A stretch of DNA of 64,000 bases from positions 36,738,732-36,802,731 of the forward strand of contig CP136065.1 of NCBI GenBank assembly GCA_032622095.1, written 5' to 3'. A program made the translations under genes and the position numbers. The notes under the pieces are model-generated. The model saw only the letters and a list, made by a program, of their open reading frames with translations. It was not told the DNA's origin and searched no databases. How positions within the stretch are numbered: position 1 is the first letter of the stretch; each line of letters starts with the position of its first letter. The stretch is from Siphonodentalium dalli. Its lineage: Eukaryota; Mollusca; Scaphopoda; Gadilida; Siphonodentaliidae. This document shows positions 37,201 through 47,294 of this stretch, in pieces.

Positions 37201-37496
37201 ATTTGAGTGAAGGTAAACTACGCTCCCTGTCGTCTGGGTTAACATCTAGTGGTGGGGACGGTGTTAACTGTATTGAATCTGAACGTGTCGGTTTTGAGAT
37301 CCACCAAAAGCTCAACAGCATGAGTATCACAGATGCCGCGATCAAGCGGAAGGATCAAATAAAATCTCTTGACCATTTATATCCTGGGATCAGAGTCGAG
37401 AATGATCGAATGCAATTCAACCCGACTGTGCTATTCTGACGATTGATAGCAATTGCACAACGCGAGAAGGACATTTATGTATCATCTGTATCATGA
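34259..37496 (+). pseudogene. Broken gene of an unnamed invertebrate repeat-amplified family with CxxC...HxxC modules
   Basis: A near-continuous coding region of about 1,075 codons. The ATG at 34259 starts a module with C18, C21, H72 and C75 (CVLC ... HSNC, then RDF). A second module follows: CMFC near 34598 and HSRCYTDF near 34790. Both have the layout CxxC, 50-70 residues, HxxCxxDF, suggesting two zinc-binding repeats. Downstream blocks include ITFDQPLWIKA, GSGLEEALGNVYGPNTV, FIRAERTGNWSLHL and STDLIIEQVLTRSIKSRGG. From memory these are typical of an uncharacterised protein family very abundant in mollusc, cnidarian and lancelet genomes. Defects: TGA at 34574, a frameshift between 35030 and 35043, TGA at 35871, TAA at 35934, TAA at 36627 and TGA at 37437. 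The stops look like single-base changes, so the copy is fairly young. Family members I recall continue further, so the C-terminal part may be missing. No DDE or other catalytic motif was recognised, and the function is unknown. Confidence 0.82.
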
Positions 37497-37708
37497 CTAA
37501 GTCAATGTAGCTTCCGTTTTGATTAAATAGTTTCCATATAACCCGGAGTGTGCGTGCTAATGGGCACTGACTCGAAATATCATCATTTGACCGCTTGTGC
37601 TATTTAAAAAAAAATTATATGTTGGTCTCGGTTCCTTTCTGCGTCAAAATGTACCAAAACTGCTTGTATTGAAATGTAGGATATGCTAATAATAGACATT
37701 TTTATTAG
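37497..37708. other. Spacer with second sub-repeat of the right arm
   Basis: Read on the minus strand, 37621-37680 gives AATACAAGCAGTTTTGGTAC and TTTTGACGCAGAAAGGAAC, a degenerate version of the word order in the right inverted arm. Confidence 0.5.
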
Positions 37709-38082
37709 AAGAATATTTGTATACACTTAAAAATTATAATTTTCCCGAATTCAGCGGCCATATTGATAGCCATCTGCCCCCAAAGACAACAAGCTTAACA
37801 GTATGCGTGTTCTGACATGTGCTACTTTCAATGTGGAATATGTTTTGGTGCGTAATTTTCCATAATTACCGAGGTTTCATGTGTTATTGGGCCCTAATGG
37901 GAAATTTACGTATTGTGTCAGCCATATTGGACGCCATCTTGGATCCTGAATTTTCCCATGAGCGGATTTTTGCGTATTTTGGATATGTTGTTCCTGGTGT
38001 TTTTCCGCGTCGAATGACACCAAAATCAGCTTGTATCCAATTTCTTCCGGGTTCAACTCTCCCACGACCACACTATTTCATC
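37709..38082 (-). repeat. Inner inverted repeat, right arm
   Basis: Inverted partner of 33149-33520. It begins 213 bp after the end of the broken gene and ends ACGACCACACTA. No clear target-site duplication could be defined outside the two arms. Confidence 0.82.
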
Positions 38083-38509
38083 TAATGTATCGGATTAAAA
38101 GTACTAAATCTGATTCGATGGGGCCCATATCATCATATTCCAACATTTTTAAAATGCCCCTTCAGTTATCAGAATCGATTATATTGCCCAAAAATAAAGC
38201 TAACCACAGTCAACTATAGTATAAAATAGTCCAAAACGTGTTATTTATCAACATTTTGTTCTACGAAATATGGCTGGATAGCTAACGCCAAGGCCACATC
38301 TTAGAGTTATCTATCGTCATCCGCAATTTGGTCAGAGACCGTCGATTGTGACGACTTTTTACCAGGCCACAATAACTACACATCTCGGGAAATAACAAAT
38401 TTTAAAATCGCTATCTGCATGATCACTTTGAGCTTTGATGGGTGGGTTCCTCGACTCAAATCAAATATTTTGTTACCCTCGAAGCCAAATATATCGTAAT
38501 TTGGGAGCG
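38083..38509. other. No feature recognised
   Basis: Spacer between the inner and outer right repeats. No gene seen. Confidence 0.35.
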
Positions 38510-39011
38510 TTAAAGGCGCGTGGGGCCTTCATTGTCGAAAATATTCATAATTGTTCCAAACACTGTAAACAGAAAAACATTAAAACGCATACAGTTTCGT
38601 TCATATATACCATGACCATCGCGTAAACAGCATGTTATCATAAAGACCTACTATATTTTACCTAAGCAAGAGCCTGATTGTGTTACAGAAGACAGCACAA
38701 TGCTACTGGCTAATCACACACAAATGGCATAAACGCTCTTTATTAGTTCCGTATCAGGAATTCACCCACAAAGAACGCTCTTTATGTTTACCATCATAAT
38801 ATAAACAAACGCCAGAAAAGTAACTTTTTATGCTTTTGTTTACATAACAATGGTCAAAAATATGACAATAACATACTGTTTATGCGATAATTCTTATTTG
38901 TATACGGACAAAGTCTATATACATTTTGATGTTCTTTCTGTTTGTAGCGGTTTTTGACGGGTGGAGATATTTTCACAGGATACCCACCGCCAAGGCCAAC
39001 CGTACCTTTAA
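38510..39011 (+). mobile_element. TTAA-flanked MITE, copy 4
   Basis: It starts TTAAAGGCGCGTGGGGCC and ends GGCCAACCGTACCTTTAA. Motif copies lie at 38731 and 38773. Reverse complemented, it matches copy 3 over its full length at about 94% by eye, clearly closer than either is to copies 1 and 2. Confidence 0.88.
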
Positions 39012-39821
39012 TTCGGATTATGTATCTTTAACTAATTCCCAAAATAGGCGTGATTAATAGTTTTCCACGTTTCGGAGTAATAGTGCAAAACATTTGTCTT
39101 GCCGGTCACGGGGTTAATAATAACGATACATAGCGCGGGAAATTAGCGTATCTAAACTTGGGCGCAAGTGAGTTGTTTACGAACACGTGACAGGTGGTTA
39201 GCCAATCAGGTATCGTAATTGGTTTGGAAGGTCACGTGTTCGTAGCAAAAATTTACTTCTAGCGTGACACTCGGTCTGTCAACTTTCTTAATAATTTTAT
39301 TATTAAAAATTATGTATTCATACGATGGTATATAGTTGGAGAAAATTTTATAAATCAAGTCGGTTCTTCGAATTAATGGATTTAACCCCATCACGTCACA
39401 TGTTTCGATTTAGGAACATTGGGTTGTTTATATTCATGTCAATTTTGAATGAAATATGTGTTTATGGTGAAATACATGTATAATTATATATATACATTTG
39501 AAATCGTCGGGTGTCTCTGTCATGAGTTATTGGAAGAATGTTTGGTTTTCGAATATATATATAAAACATATATTCAATTTGAAAGTAAAATACGGGCGTA
39601 ACAAACATAACTCGGCTTAGAGATTTTTCATTGCGTATGTTTTTGTTTTCTCAAACTGTCTGATAAAAATTAAGAACAAATATAAACGTGTCATGACAGG
39701 GTCACATCACAATTTTAAATTATTGTATTAGGTTTTATTTTTTTCAAAACGAAATGAGGACCAGCATTTCACCCCGTAGATGGAGTTCGCACAGGTCCTG
39801 GTCACAGATTTCCGCCATGAA
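39012..39821. other. No gene recognised
   Basis: The segment is AT-rich with short TA runs near 39490 and 39556. No supported frame. Confidence 0.35.
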
Positions 39822-40075
39822 TTAAAAAAGATATACATAAAATGGCGGTTTTTTCTGGCCCGCGAATATGCCATTGTTACTGGGGAGGCAATTTAAGGTG
39901 GTCAGGTCATACTTTGTAAATAAGTCGTCATCAATAAATGGGGCTGAGTCGCTCGCGGCTGGTTTCCAAAAGTAGTTTTGGTGTTTGTTATTATTATTGC
40001 GTGGAGGGAAGACAGCATAATGGGTACTACTTGGCGCTAAATATAGTGAAATGTTGTTGTTAGTTCTAAAGTCAG
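39822..40075 (-). CDS. Exon-like open segment, unidentified
   Basis: On the minus strand a good acceptor (ACATACCTTCACAG) opens a frame of about 84 codons ending at 39822. It contains NNNISLYLAPSSTHYAVFPP, then KHQNYFWKPAASDSAPFIDD and TKYDLTTLNCLPSNNGIF. Composition is less AT-rich than the flanks and the peptide is protein-like. I recognise no domain. It could be a terminal host exon or part of a retroelement protein. Confidence 0.33.
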
Positions 40076-40769
40076 CTGTGAAGGTATGTGCATGTGTGTG
40101 TATCCCCGTGTGGTGTTGGGCTAGCAAATGGTTGGTTCCTTTTACCGCATCGAAAACCAAAGTAATTATATTCCAGGGTCAGCAACATGCCAGTGCACTG
40201 CATGTCTCATATGTTGTTCTAAACAACTTGATATAGTTGAAGACCACCGCATCTTAATTGGATCAATAATTATGAAATCTTATCTTCTATGGGACATCGC
40301 TATTGACCACAAGAATGCTTTACGCCCAATGATCTCACAAATAAGCAAATTGAAATATTCGTCGATTAATCCATTCCTTATATATTAGTCTTCTTAGCCG
40401 GACAGCGTCCCAACTTTATATTGCATACCACTCTATACTGATCATGTCTCAATCCAAATATTTCCTGTACATGTATACATAACATCACATACCCGTTATA
40501 CCAAAGCCTGTTAATATGTCTAATTTTATTGTTGTGCTATTTTAAAATATATATCTGTTGAGGGAGGTTCAGCTAAGTTGGTTTTTTTTCAGAACGTTTC
40601 CTTCAATCCATTATATGTACCATTTATTTACCATACATTATTTTTGACAATAAATAAGCTTAAATGGAATCGAGAAATGGAATCGAGCCTTTATGGCCAC
40701 CTTAACCGATGAAACAATGAACCGACTCAAGAATAGGATGCTGAAAGAAAATTTGTTATATATAATTAT

Positions 40770-40930
40770 GGGATAATGGTGTGGTGTTTTGTGATTTCGG
40801 AAAGGAACTGGGCGAATATACTGTGGCAAATTTAGTTAATGGGCGACGCCGGAGCCCATTAACGGGGATTTACCACACTATATTCGCCAAATACCTTTCC
40901 GAACCACAATATACCACAATGTTATCCACA
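40770..40930. repeat. Foldback element, about 70 bp arms
   Basis: Left blocks TTTCGGAAAGGAACTGGGCG, AATATACTGTGGCAAATTTA and TTAATGGGC pair with right blocks GCCCATTAA, TTTACCACACTATATTCGCC and ACCTTTCCGAA. The arms are separated only by the short GC-rich stretch GACGCCGGA. Arms match at roughly 80%. Confidence 0.82.
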
Positions 40931-42395
40931 TTCTAATTCTCATCGAATTTATAAAGTTATTTCAACACACAGATACCTTGTAATTATCAACGAAATTTGC
41001 AGCCATACAAAACACCAATTCACGACTTTTGGTATTAAATTTAATGCCCTTGATAAAATATAGTCCCTCAATTAACATAGATCTTATCGTTAAAATGCTG
41101 ATGAAGATCGTTGAAAAATCGTCACCTCGAATGGAAATAAATATGCACAACAATTAGTTTATACTTGTAGTTGATGTCATCTTCATGGTTTATCAGCCGA
41201 CAATGACCTGACCCAGATATATCAAGTTACAACATTTAAAACGGGTTTTTCTATCGATTCTCCTCCGTTGTCAAGTCAATCAAGTTTATTGGCCAATTTT
41301 GGTTTTTAAATTCAGCTGGCAATAAAATGAGATCACCCACTAACTTGCTGAGAACTCCGAATTTAATGGACAATATTTATCTTTAAAATCAGTTTCAGTT
41401 CATTAAACTCATTTCAATCTCAATAAACAAAATAAACAACAAGTATAAACCTGCATCCGTTAAACCATCCAAAAAGTAATCGTTCCGCAAAATCGACGCT
41501 ATTCTTGTTGTTCATGTTGCAACCATGTTTTTGTTTATGATGCAACCACGTAAAGGAAATCAGCTTCTAAAATTGACGCGTGGGAACATCGAACGTTGTA
41601 GCGCGTGCCGGCGTATTTGAACCGGACTACACTTTGCGACAGTTTATCGATAATTGACCCCCCCCCCCCGCACATATTTTTCAGGAATATATTGGCAGCT
41701 TGTGCATTATAGAATTGCGGATAACAGATTCCGATAAACAATGGATGGTATATATATAATTGTTACTAGCTTCGCCGCCCATTGCTTGCAATCCGTGTGT
41801 TTGGCCATGACTGTTATGCCAGAGTATACATCGTAATCCTATCAGGGCAGTGGATCATGGGCGATTAACGGGTTGCTACGAAACGGCTAACACGTATCAC
41901 TTATTGTTAGTGATGAACTGCAGTTGCATTAGTGGCGCCCTCAATCTGATTTGGGAGAACATTGAAGAATACTTGAATAACTTGTGGTAGTGATTGGTTG
42001 ATTTAGTAAGACATAATAGAAACATGAAACACAAATTATTATTATCCCACAAACTAAATTTGTCAAGATTTCAGGTGATTTCCAAATATGGTAAACTCAC
42101 GTGCACCATTCCAATAAAACACAATGGACAAATATTAAAATGGTAGGCCCTTTTGGACAGTTTTCCCTTATGTGATCTGTATGACGGTATACCTAATTGA
42201 ACAGACCTCTAATAATACAATAATACGAACTTTGGCACATTACGAAAACTATCGTGGATGCATCACTCATATATTTCATTACCAGCCTGAGAAAATTGTC
42301 CAATACAGTGTCAATAATGGGGACAGTCTGATAAATATCCAGACTCCGTCTCATTACTTTCATCTAAGTTGATTGAAATGAAACACGGTCCAATT
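40931..42395. other. No gene recognised
   Basis: A poly-C run lies at about 41660-41670. Frames at 40962-41153 and 41535-41741 are short and unrecognised. Confidence 0.35.
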
Positions 42396-42502
42396 TTATT
42401 GAGACTGTGATGGGAGGAAATTGGATATTACAAAATATTCGAATCGGCTGTCCGGCGATATCAACGTCGAATCAAATCTCGAACGAATATTCGCAGTTCC
42501 CA
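42396..42502. mobile_element. Solo right end of the TAGGGATCTGCGAAT hAT-like family
   Basis: It ends GAATATTCGCAGTTCCCAA. Reverse complemented this is close to the terminal sequence of the element at 59386-60472, and the inner words (CGAATCAAATCTCGAA, GATATC) also match. No left partner was found. Confidence 0.5.
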
Positions 42503-43341
42503 ACTCACGTATTCGTGAGACAGTGAGAGTATTTTGTTTGAACTTACCCTTTGATGTGTTCCAAAAGCGTTATGTCACGCAGCATTGAAGCCTTGAACAT
42601 TAATATTCAAACCATTATAAACCTAGTTTGAGTGTATACGTTGTGACCAGGCAGTGCATGCAACCAGTGATGTGGCGTCAAGGGGTTATGCTGGGTTATG
42701 GGGTATTTATTCAACAGTTGGAAATGTCATGCATGGCACGTCATTAGTTTGTAATTCCATACCAGAGATATGCTGGAATTCTTCTGACAGTTTGATTTGC
42801 CAATCTGTATTAATTGTGATTTTGTTAGGTGGGCAGTTTGGAAAATTTCAATAATTGGTAAGCAGGAGGTGCAAGATAATTCCAAGCCAATTGGGTGTAA
42901 ATGAAATGTTATTCCGGAATTTTTCTCAGGTTAACGGGTGTAGTTGGAAACATCCAAGTTGGACACACGGTCACACACCCCGACAGAGACAGTCTAGCCA
43001 CGACGTGTCCCAATTTCAACCAAATACCTGCCCAGGTACATGTGAAGACGACATAGTTATAATTTAATCAGATAATGTAGGTGAAATTTTATGAGTTCTG
43101 AAAGGATATATAATCTCCGTAAGTAGTTAACGCCTGTTAATTTGTGTCACTTTCTGTTTTGCAGATGGTCACAACCCAACTATCTTAATTATTTATAACA
43201 CATCTTATTAGATGCAATGTCATCAGTGGAGTGATATATCCCGACACGCACAATCAAAAAGTCAAATTAAATGTTTATTATGTTAGATTATGTCGGTCTG
43301 ATCTGTGATCTCAGTCATATTTTAACATGTCCATATTTCAG
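42503..43341. other. No gene recognised
   Basis: No supported frame or repeat. Confidence 0.35.
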
Positions 43342-43407
43342 TCTAGCTGTCTGGAAAATAGCCGCTTCCGCCAAGTTGAAGTTCCGCGCACAACAATGTG
43401 GTCGATG
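43342..43407 (+). CDS. Exon-like open segment, unidentified
   Basis: A strong acceptor (CCATATTTCAG) and a donor (GATG|GTATGT) enclose exactly 66 nt, open in two frames (SSCLENSRFRQVEVPRTTM or LAVWKIAASAKLKFRAQQ). GC content is high for the region. The segment is too short to identify, and it overlaps a 133-codon minus-strand frame that is equally unrecognised. Confidence 0.2.
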
Positions 43408-43931
43408 GTATGTCTGCGTATGCAGAGCATGTGCTGCGGCACACCGTAAAGTGCACGAAGGGAGGCCGGTAATACAGTTTAATATGCTGACATAAGGATA
43501 AACTGTAAACCCATTGCCACACTGAATGTGTAGAAATATGTGAGTGTAAACCTACTTCAAGCGGACAACCACTTTTATTATATGGGAGATATATGAAATC
43601 GCAAAGCATTATTTTGCTCACCATGACAATACATTTTGGCGTTACACATACAGTGGTCAGATTGCGTCTGTCGAATATGGCGCCTCTCAGGGGTATATAG
43701 CAACATTGCGTGGTCGGTATGCTCCATGAATTTGTTTTTGTCAAATCTCAACATTTTGGGAAGGGTTCAGCTTTTAAATGGCGTTAAAAGAATCGACGAA
43801 TATGACGTCACGCATATATCGAACCCCATGACAAATGGACATTATTATTATACACTAACTATCGGTAAATCTGAAATAAATATTAGGCTCGTATAGTTTT
43901 ACGTGATTGACACCCGGATTCTCATATGGGA

Positions 43932-44246
43932 GGGGGGGCTCGGTGGCTCAATCAGTTAGGGGTACAACTTCTAGCCTTTTCGCCCTCCATCGCTGGCGAT
44001 AAGGGTTCAACTCCACATGATTTAATCGTGGACTTTGTAACTCGAAATCGTTATCTGGTAGAGTTGCCAGTTACTCGCCAATGGCCGGTGGTCTGCCGCA
44101 CATGGTCGACGAGTTTATCAGCCATTGAAATCACTGTTAGATTAGCCGTAAGTGTGCGGATTTCCTCCACCACTAAAACTGGCAATGTCGTGATATGGCT
44201 TTAGTTGCTGAAAGCGACATTAAACCCCAATCAACCAATCAATCAA
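43932..44246 (+). mobile_element. tRNA-derived SINE with perfect 12 bp target-site duplications
   Basis: The 5' part is tRNA-like. An RNA polymerase III A box lies in GGTGGCTCAATCAGTTAGG (43942-43960) and a B box, GGTTCAACTCC, at 44004-44014, with normal tRNA spacing. The body contains TTTCCTCCACCACTAAAACT and ends AGCGACATTAAACCCCAATC followed by (AATC)n. The sequence TCTCATATGGGA flanks it on both sides (43920-43931 and 44247-44258). The body and tail resemble a SINE type I associate with molluscs. Identical duplications point to a fairly recent insertion. It is mobilised in trans by a LINE with a matching tail. Confidence 0.9.
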
Positions 44247-44258
44247 TCTCATATGGGA

Positions 44259-44804
44259 ATAGTTCAGCCTCAAGACAACTATATATGGTCTCATAAACAC
44301 GGTGATCGGTTGACACCGCGCCCCATGCACCTATACTATGATGGCCATGGCGCAAAGTTGATCCAACCTCTGATTTGAGTGTGCCTGGACATGATATGTC
44401 TGCGATGCTCACTGGTTCGCGATATCGCTATATATAGTCATACTATACATGCATGTAGTTTGTTTTGTTTATTTGGGGTTTATTGTCATTTTAGCAGCTT
44501 CAGCTACATGCTTAGAATGTATTATGACGTTGTCAGTTTTTGAAGGAAAGATAACGCAGACGGTTAATTGATTTGAACCGAAACTCACTTTACTGCACGC
44601 AGAAACAACAGGCCACCGGAAAGCAATTGAGATACATGACCAGATACACGAATACTGTCACAAAGCATGCAATTAATTTGTCTTTCATTTGCATATTGGG
44701 GTCCCTAGAGGGTAAATTTACACTGGAAATCGCGTTGAGTAAACTCTCTACTGGAGAGTAACGAGTACTCAACAACGACAAACCATGATATCTGATTCGC
44801 TGAT
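44259..44804. other. No gene recognised
   Basis: No supported frame or repeat. Confidence 0.35.
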
Positions 44805-45254
44805 TTAATAAACACGTCGATTAAAAGTTCTAGTAACAATAACACTATTTAAACACTGTGGCAGTGCATATATAATTGTAGTGATTTCGAGATGTTTAGT
44901 ATACGTTTCAACATTATTTTTGGATCTATAAATGCAACACTGAGATGGGAGGAGATGGCCGATACTGAGGTATGTCGGAACTTCGTATACGTTCATCGTC
45001 TCATTAAAGAGTAAACATTTTGAGGCCGGGGTTCTAATTCCATGGACACCACAAACAATCCAGATATATGAACTATATGAATCGATTATATCGCAGAATA
45101 ATTTAATATCTTCCAGCAGACTAATTTCGGATACTATATCAGGGAAATTCATAAATTTCCCAATATTTCCAAATCTGATTCGGTCGCTGATCTTGGATAT
45201 ATGATCCAATTCGGTTTCGAGAACTCTAACAACAGCAAACTCAAGTTTACCCAA
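44805..45254 (-). CDS. 149-codon open frame, unidentified
   Basis: An unusually long minus-strand frame for this AT-rich DNA. It contains LEFAVVRVLETELDHISK, FGNIGKFMNFPDIVSEISLL, SSYIWIVCGVHGIRTP and VYEVPTYLSIGHLLPSQCC. Cysteines and hydrophobic residues are spaced as in a globular protein. The first few codons lie in the terminal repeat of the MITE at 45246-45421, and there is no ATG near the start, so an upstream exon or the original start has been displaced by that insertion. I recognise no family. It could be a single exon or a pseudogene. Confidence 0.38.
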   Translation of the reverse strand: MGKLEFAVVRVLETELDHISKISDRIRFGNIGKFMNFPDIVSEISLLEDIKLFCDIIDSYSSYIWIVCGVHGIRTPASKCLLFNETMNVYEVPTYLSIGHLLPSQCCIYRSKNNVETYTKHLEITTIIYALPQCLNSVIVTRTFNRRVY

Positions 45255-45421
45255 TGTTGGGCAATATTTTTACTCAACGCAGGGTAGCAATTTACCCAAT
45301 ATTAATTTCCCTTCTGCGTTGGGCGATTTTTCATACCCAACATTGGGTGAATACGTAATTAATTATTGGGTCAAATTAACTAATGATGGGGGATTCATTA
45401 CCACTAACGTTGGGTAAAAAT
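45246..45421. mobile_element. ACCCAACATTGGGT foldback MITE
   Basis: The left edge reads TTTACCCAATGTTGGGC and the right edge AACGTTGGGTAAAAA. Internal ACCCAACATTGGGT and GTTGGG/CCCAA words recur in both orientations. About 175 bp, no frame. Confidence 0.6.
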
Positions 45422-45599
45422 GACTACTTTCGCCACATGCAATATATTCATATATATCTGGAGAAAACATATCTCATTTATCTCGATGGATAATAATAAT
45501 TATTCCAAGTTGGGAATTGCCTAAATTATAGCTGGGATCCGGTGTTGCGCGGGTAAAGTATGAGTAAATTATTAATGGGCTTCCAGCGATTTAAATTAA
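45422..45599. other. No feature recognised
   Basis: Short spacer with nothing supportable. Confidence 0.35.
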
Positions 45600-45975
45600 T
45601 TATTCGTCACTTGAGATAAACATCACCTACTGCATGACACTCTCCTGATAAAGTTACCATTGTCTTTTAAGTTGAGAATAAACGCTCTTTAATGCTAATT
45701 ATTAGTGCCCGTTTAAGTCATCTGGGGTAACTACATCTACCCCACGACATTCCACGTGTCAAATACGTATTTGTGCAAATTAACCCACGTATCTTTTCAG
45801 CTGATAGTAAACGCTCTTCATTGACCATCTATGATAAACTAATGTATTAATCTACCTTTAAGTCATCTTAGATCAAAGTCAAAGATCCATTACATTCCCC
45901 TGATCAGGTGTCCCATGTGTACCAATGTTCCTACAATCGTGTAAGCTATTAAGGAACGCTCTCTATTACTAATTT
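45600..45975. repeat. Diverged repeats, about 130-140 bp, carrying the CGCTCTT motif
   Basis: Three units contain AATAAACGCTCTTTAATG (45677), AGTAAACGCTCTTCATTG (45808) and AAGGAACGCTCTCTATTA (45951). Each lies a similar distance from TTTAAGTCATC-type and CATGACA-type words. Related phrases without the motif continue to about 46910 (GTGCCCTTTAAGACATTTGA). Strongly diverged, so an old array. Confidence 0.5.
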
Positions 45976-45990
45976 ATGACAATATACTTA

Positions 45991-46136
45991 GGAGATAAAC
46001 ATACCCTGTTGAGTTGTACAATCTGGGATTCGAGCATGAAAACAGTTTGTGAACGAGCCGGCTTGTCGGCGAGTTCACAAACTGTTTTCATGCTCGAATC
46101 CCAGAATGTACAACGAAACAGGGTAAGTTTATCTCC
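45991..46136. repeat. Long near-perfect hairpin, 64 bp arms
   Basis: The left arm 45991-46054 begins GGAGATAAACATACCCTG and ends AACAGTTTGTGAAC. The right arm 46073-46136 is its reverse complement with only about four or five mismatches, all in the outer third. The 18 bp loop (GAGCCGGCTTGTCGGCGA) can itself pair through GCCG and CGGC. No frame is conserved. This could be a young foldback element or a hairpin RNA source. Confidence 0.9.
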
Positions 46137-46315
46137 ATTGTAATTCGATCTAGCAAGGAATTTGCAAAAAAACTGTATAAAAAGTATCATTTAGTCATTT
46201 TCATGACACGAATCGAGACTTTCATTTCGCCGTTGTCACCGTGCACAAATCATTGGGTTTGTTCATTGCGTTACTCGGAACACTGCTCCGTAACCATTTC
46301 CTGTGGGGCTGGTTG

Positions 46316-46510
46316 GCTCGTTTCGCTACTCCGTTCTGCACCGATGAAATTGTAACGTGTCACATTCAGATTTGATGCACTCTGAAGCTGCCGATGAACG
46401 GTATCTATAGACAACAACGCGCGGGTGTGCTCGTTTCGCTACTCGTTCTGCGCCGATGAAATTTGACCGTGCTACATTCAGATTTGATGCACGCTGAAGC
46501 GGCCGATGTC
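46316..46510. repeat. Tandem duplication, 120 bp period
   Basis: GCTCGTTTCGCTACTC, CCGATGAAATT, ACATTCAGATTTGATGCAC and CTGAAGC occur in the same order from 46316 and again from 46436. Confidence 0.85.
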
Positions 46511-47294
46511 GGTGAATCGAAAACGAAAGTTAGCCGCTCTCGGCCAATCAGAATGCTTGTTTTTAGTGACAAATACTCAATTGAATTACAATCTTTAATA
46601 TTCCCTTTATGGCCAACGACACGTACCCAATGGTACTCCCAGGGTGTGGTCACAACTACATATCAATTTCCAGCGAACAAGGGGCCAACCGTATTTGATG
46701 TTAAATTGTTTGTGGCCCTTTAAGTACTCTGGTGTCAACGGCACCTATCCCGTGACACTCATCTGGTCAATTTACCTCTGTGAATAAAGTTTCAACGACC
46801 ATGCAGACTTGAACCATTTTGGGTATATAATTTTAATTATATAAATTCATTATTAGTGCCCTTTAAGACATTTGACGTCAACTATCCCATGACAATTCCA
46901 GTTTCGTCACCCATAGGCGGACATACAACGAACGAACGAACGAACGAACACACAAATTTAACAGAGTTGAGTTTTATTGATATATTTTATCCTGGTATGG
47001 TGCCAGAATACGAACGGAAACGTGCATATAAAATGCATCTTCACTAAAACTAACGACATGAAAAGTACAAATTATGTGGTTCCACTTGTAACGGTGCTAC
47101 TGACATTAATTTGGCCTTCAAATACCTGTATGATTTATTCTTGTGATAAAATTGCATGCCAAATAGAGAACAATTTCGGTAGCATCGCTATAGGTGGACG
47201 CACATATGTTTTACTTCTCATATAGTTAGCAGTGGTACAGAATGGTGCATTTTTATGTTTCCGTTCATAATATCCCTTATTTAAAAAAAAACAC
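46511..47294. other. No gene recognised; (GAAC)n microsatellite at 46928-46949
   Basis: A short (CGAA)n tract is present. Frames in the segment are short and unrecognised. Confidence 0.45.

Larger units (their letters stand above)
31884..39011. mobile_element. Composite structure: nested inverted repeats around a CxxC/HxxC gene
   Basis: The span is bounded by TTAA and starts and ends with inverted copies of TTAAAGGTACGGTTGGCC. From outside in it holds a 0.5 kb inverted pair (31884-32395 and 38510-39011), a second inverted pair (33149-33520 and 37709-38082), and a single broken gene of about 3.2 kb. The outer pair is about 94% identical by eye. One reading is a 7.1 kb DNA transposon with long terminal inverted repeats. 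Another is two MITEs that happened to insert in opposite orientation around a separate 4.9 kb element. Each outer copy has TTAA on its inner edge as well, which favours the second reading but does not exclude the first. Confidence 0.5.
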
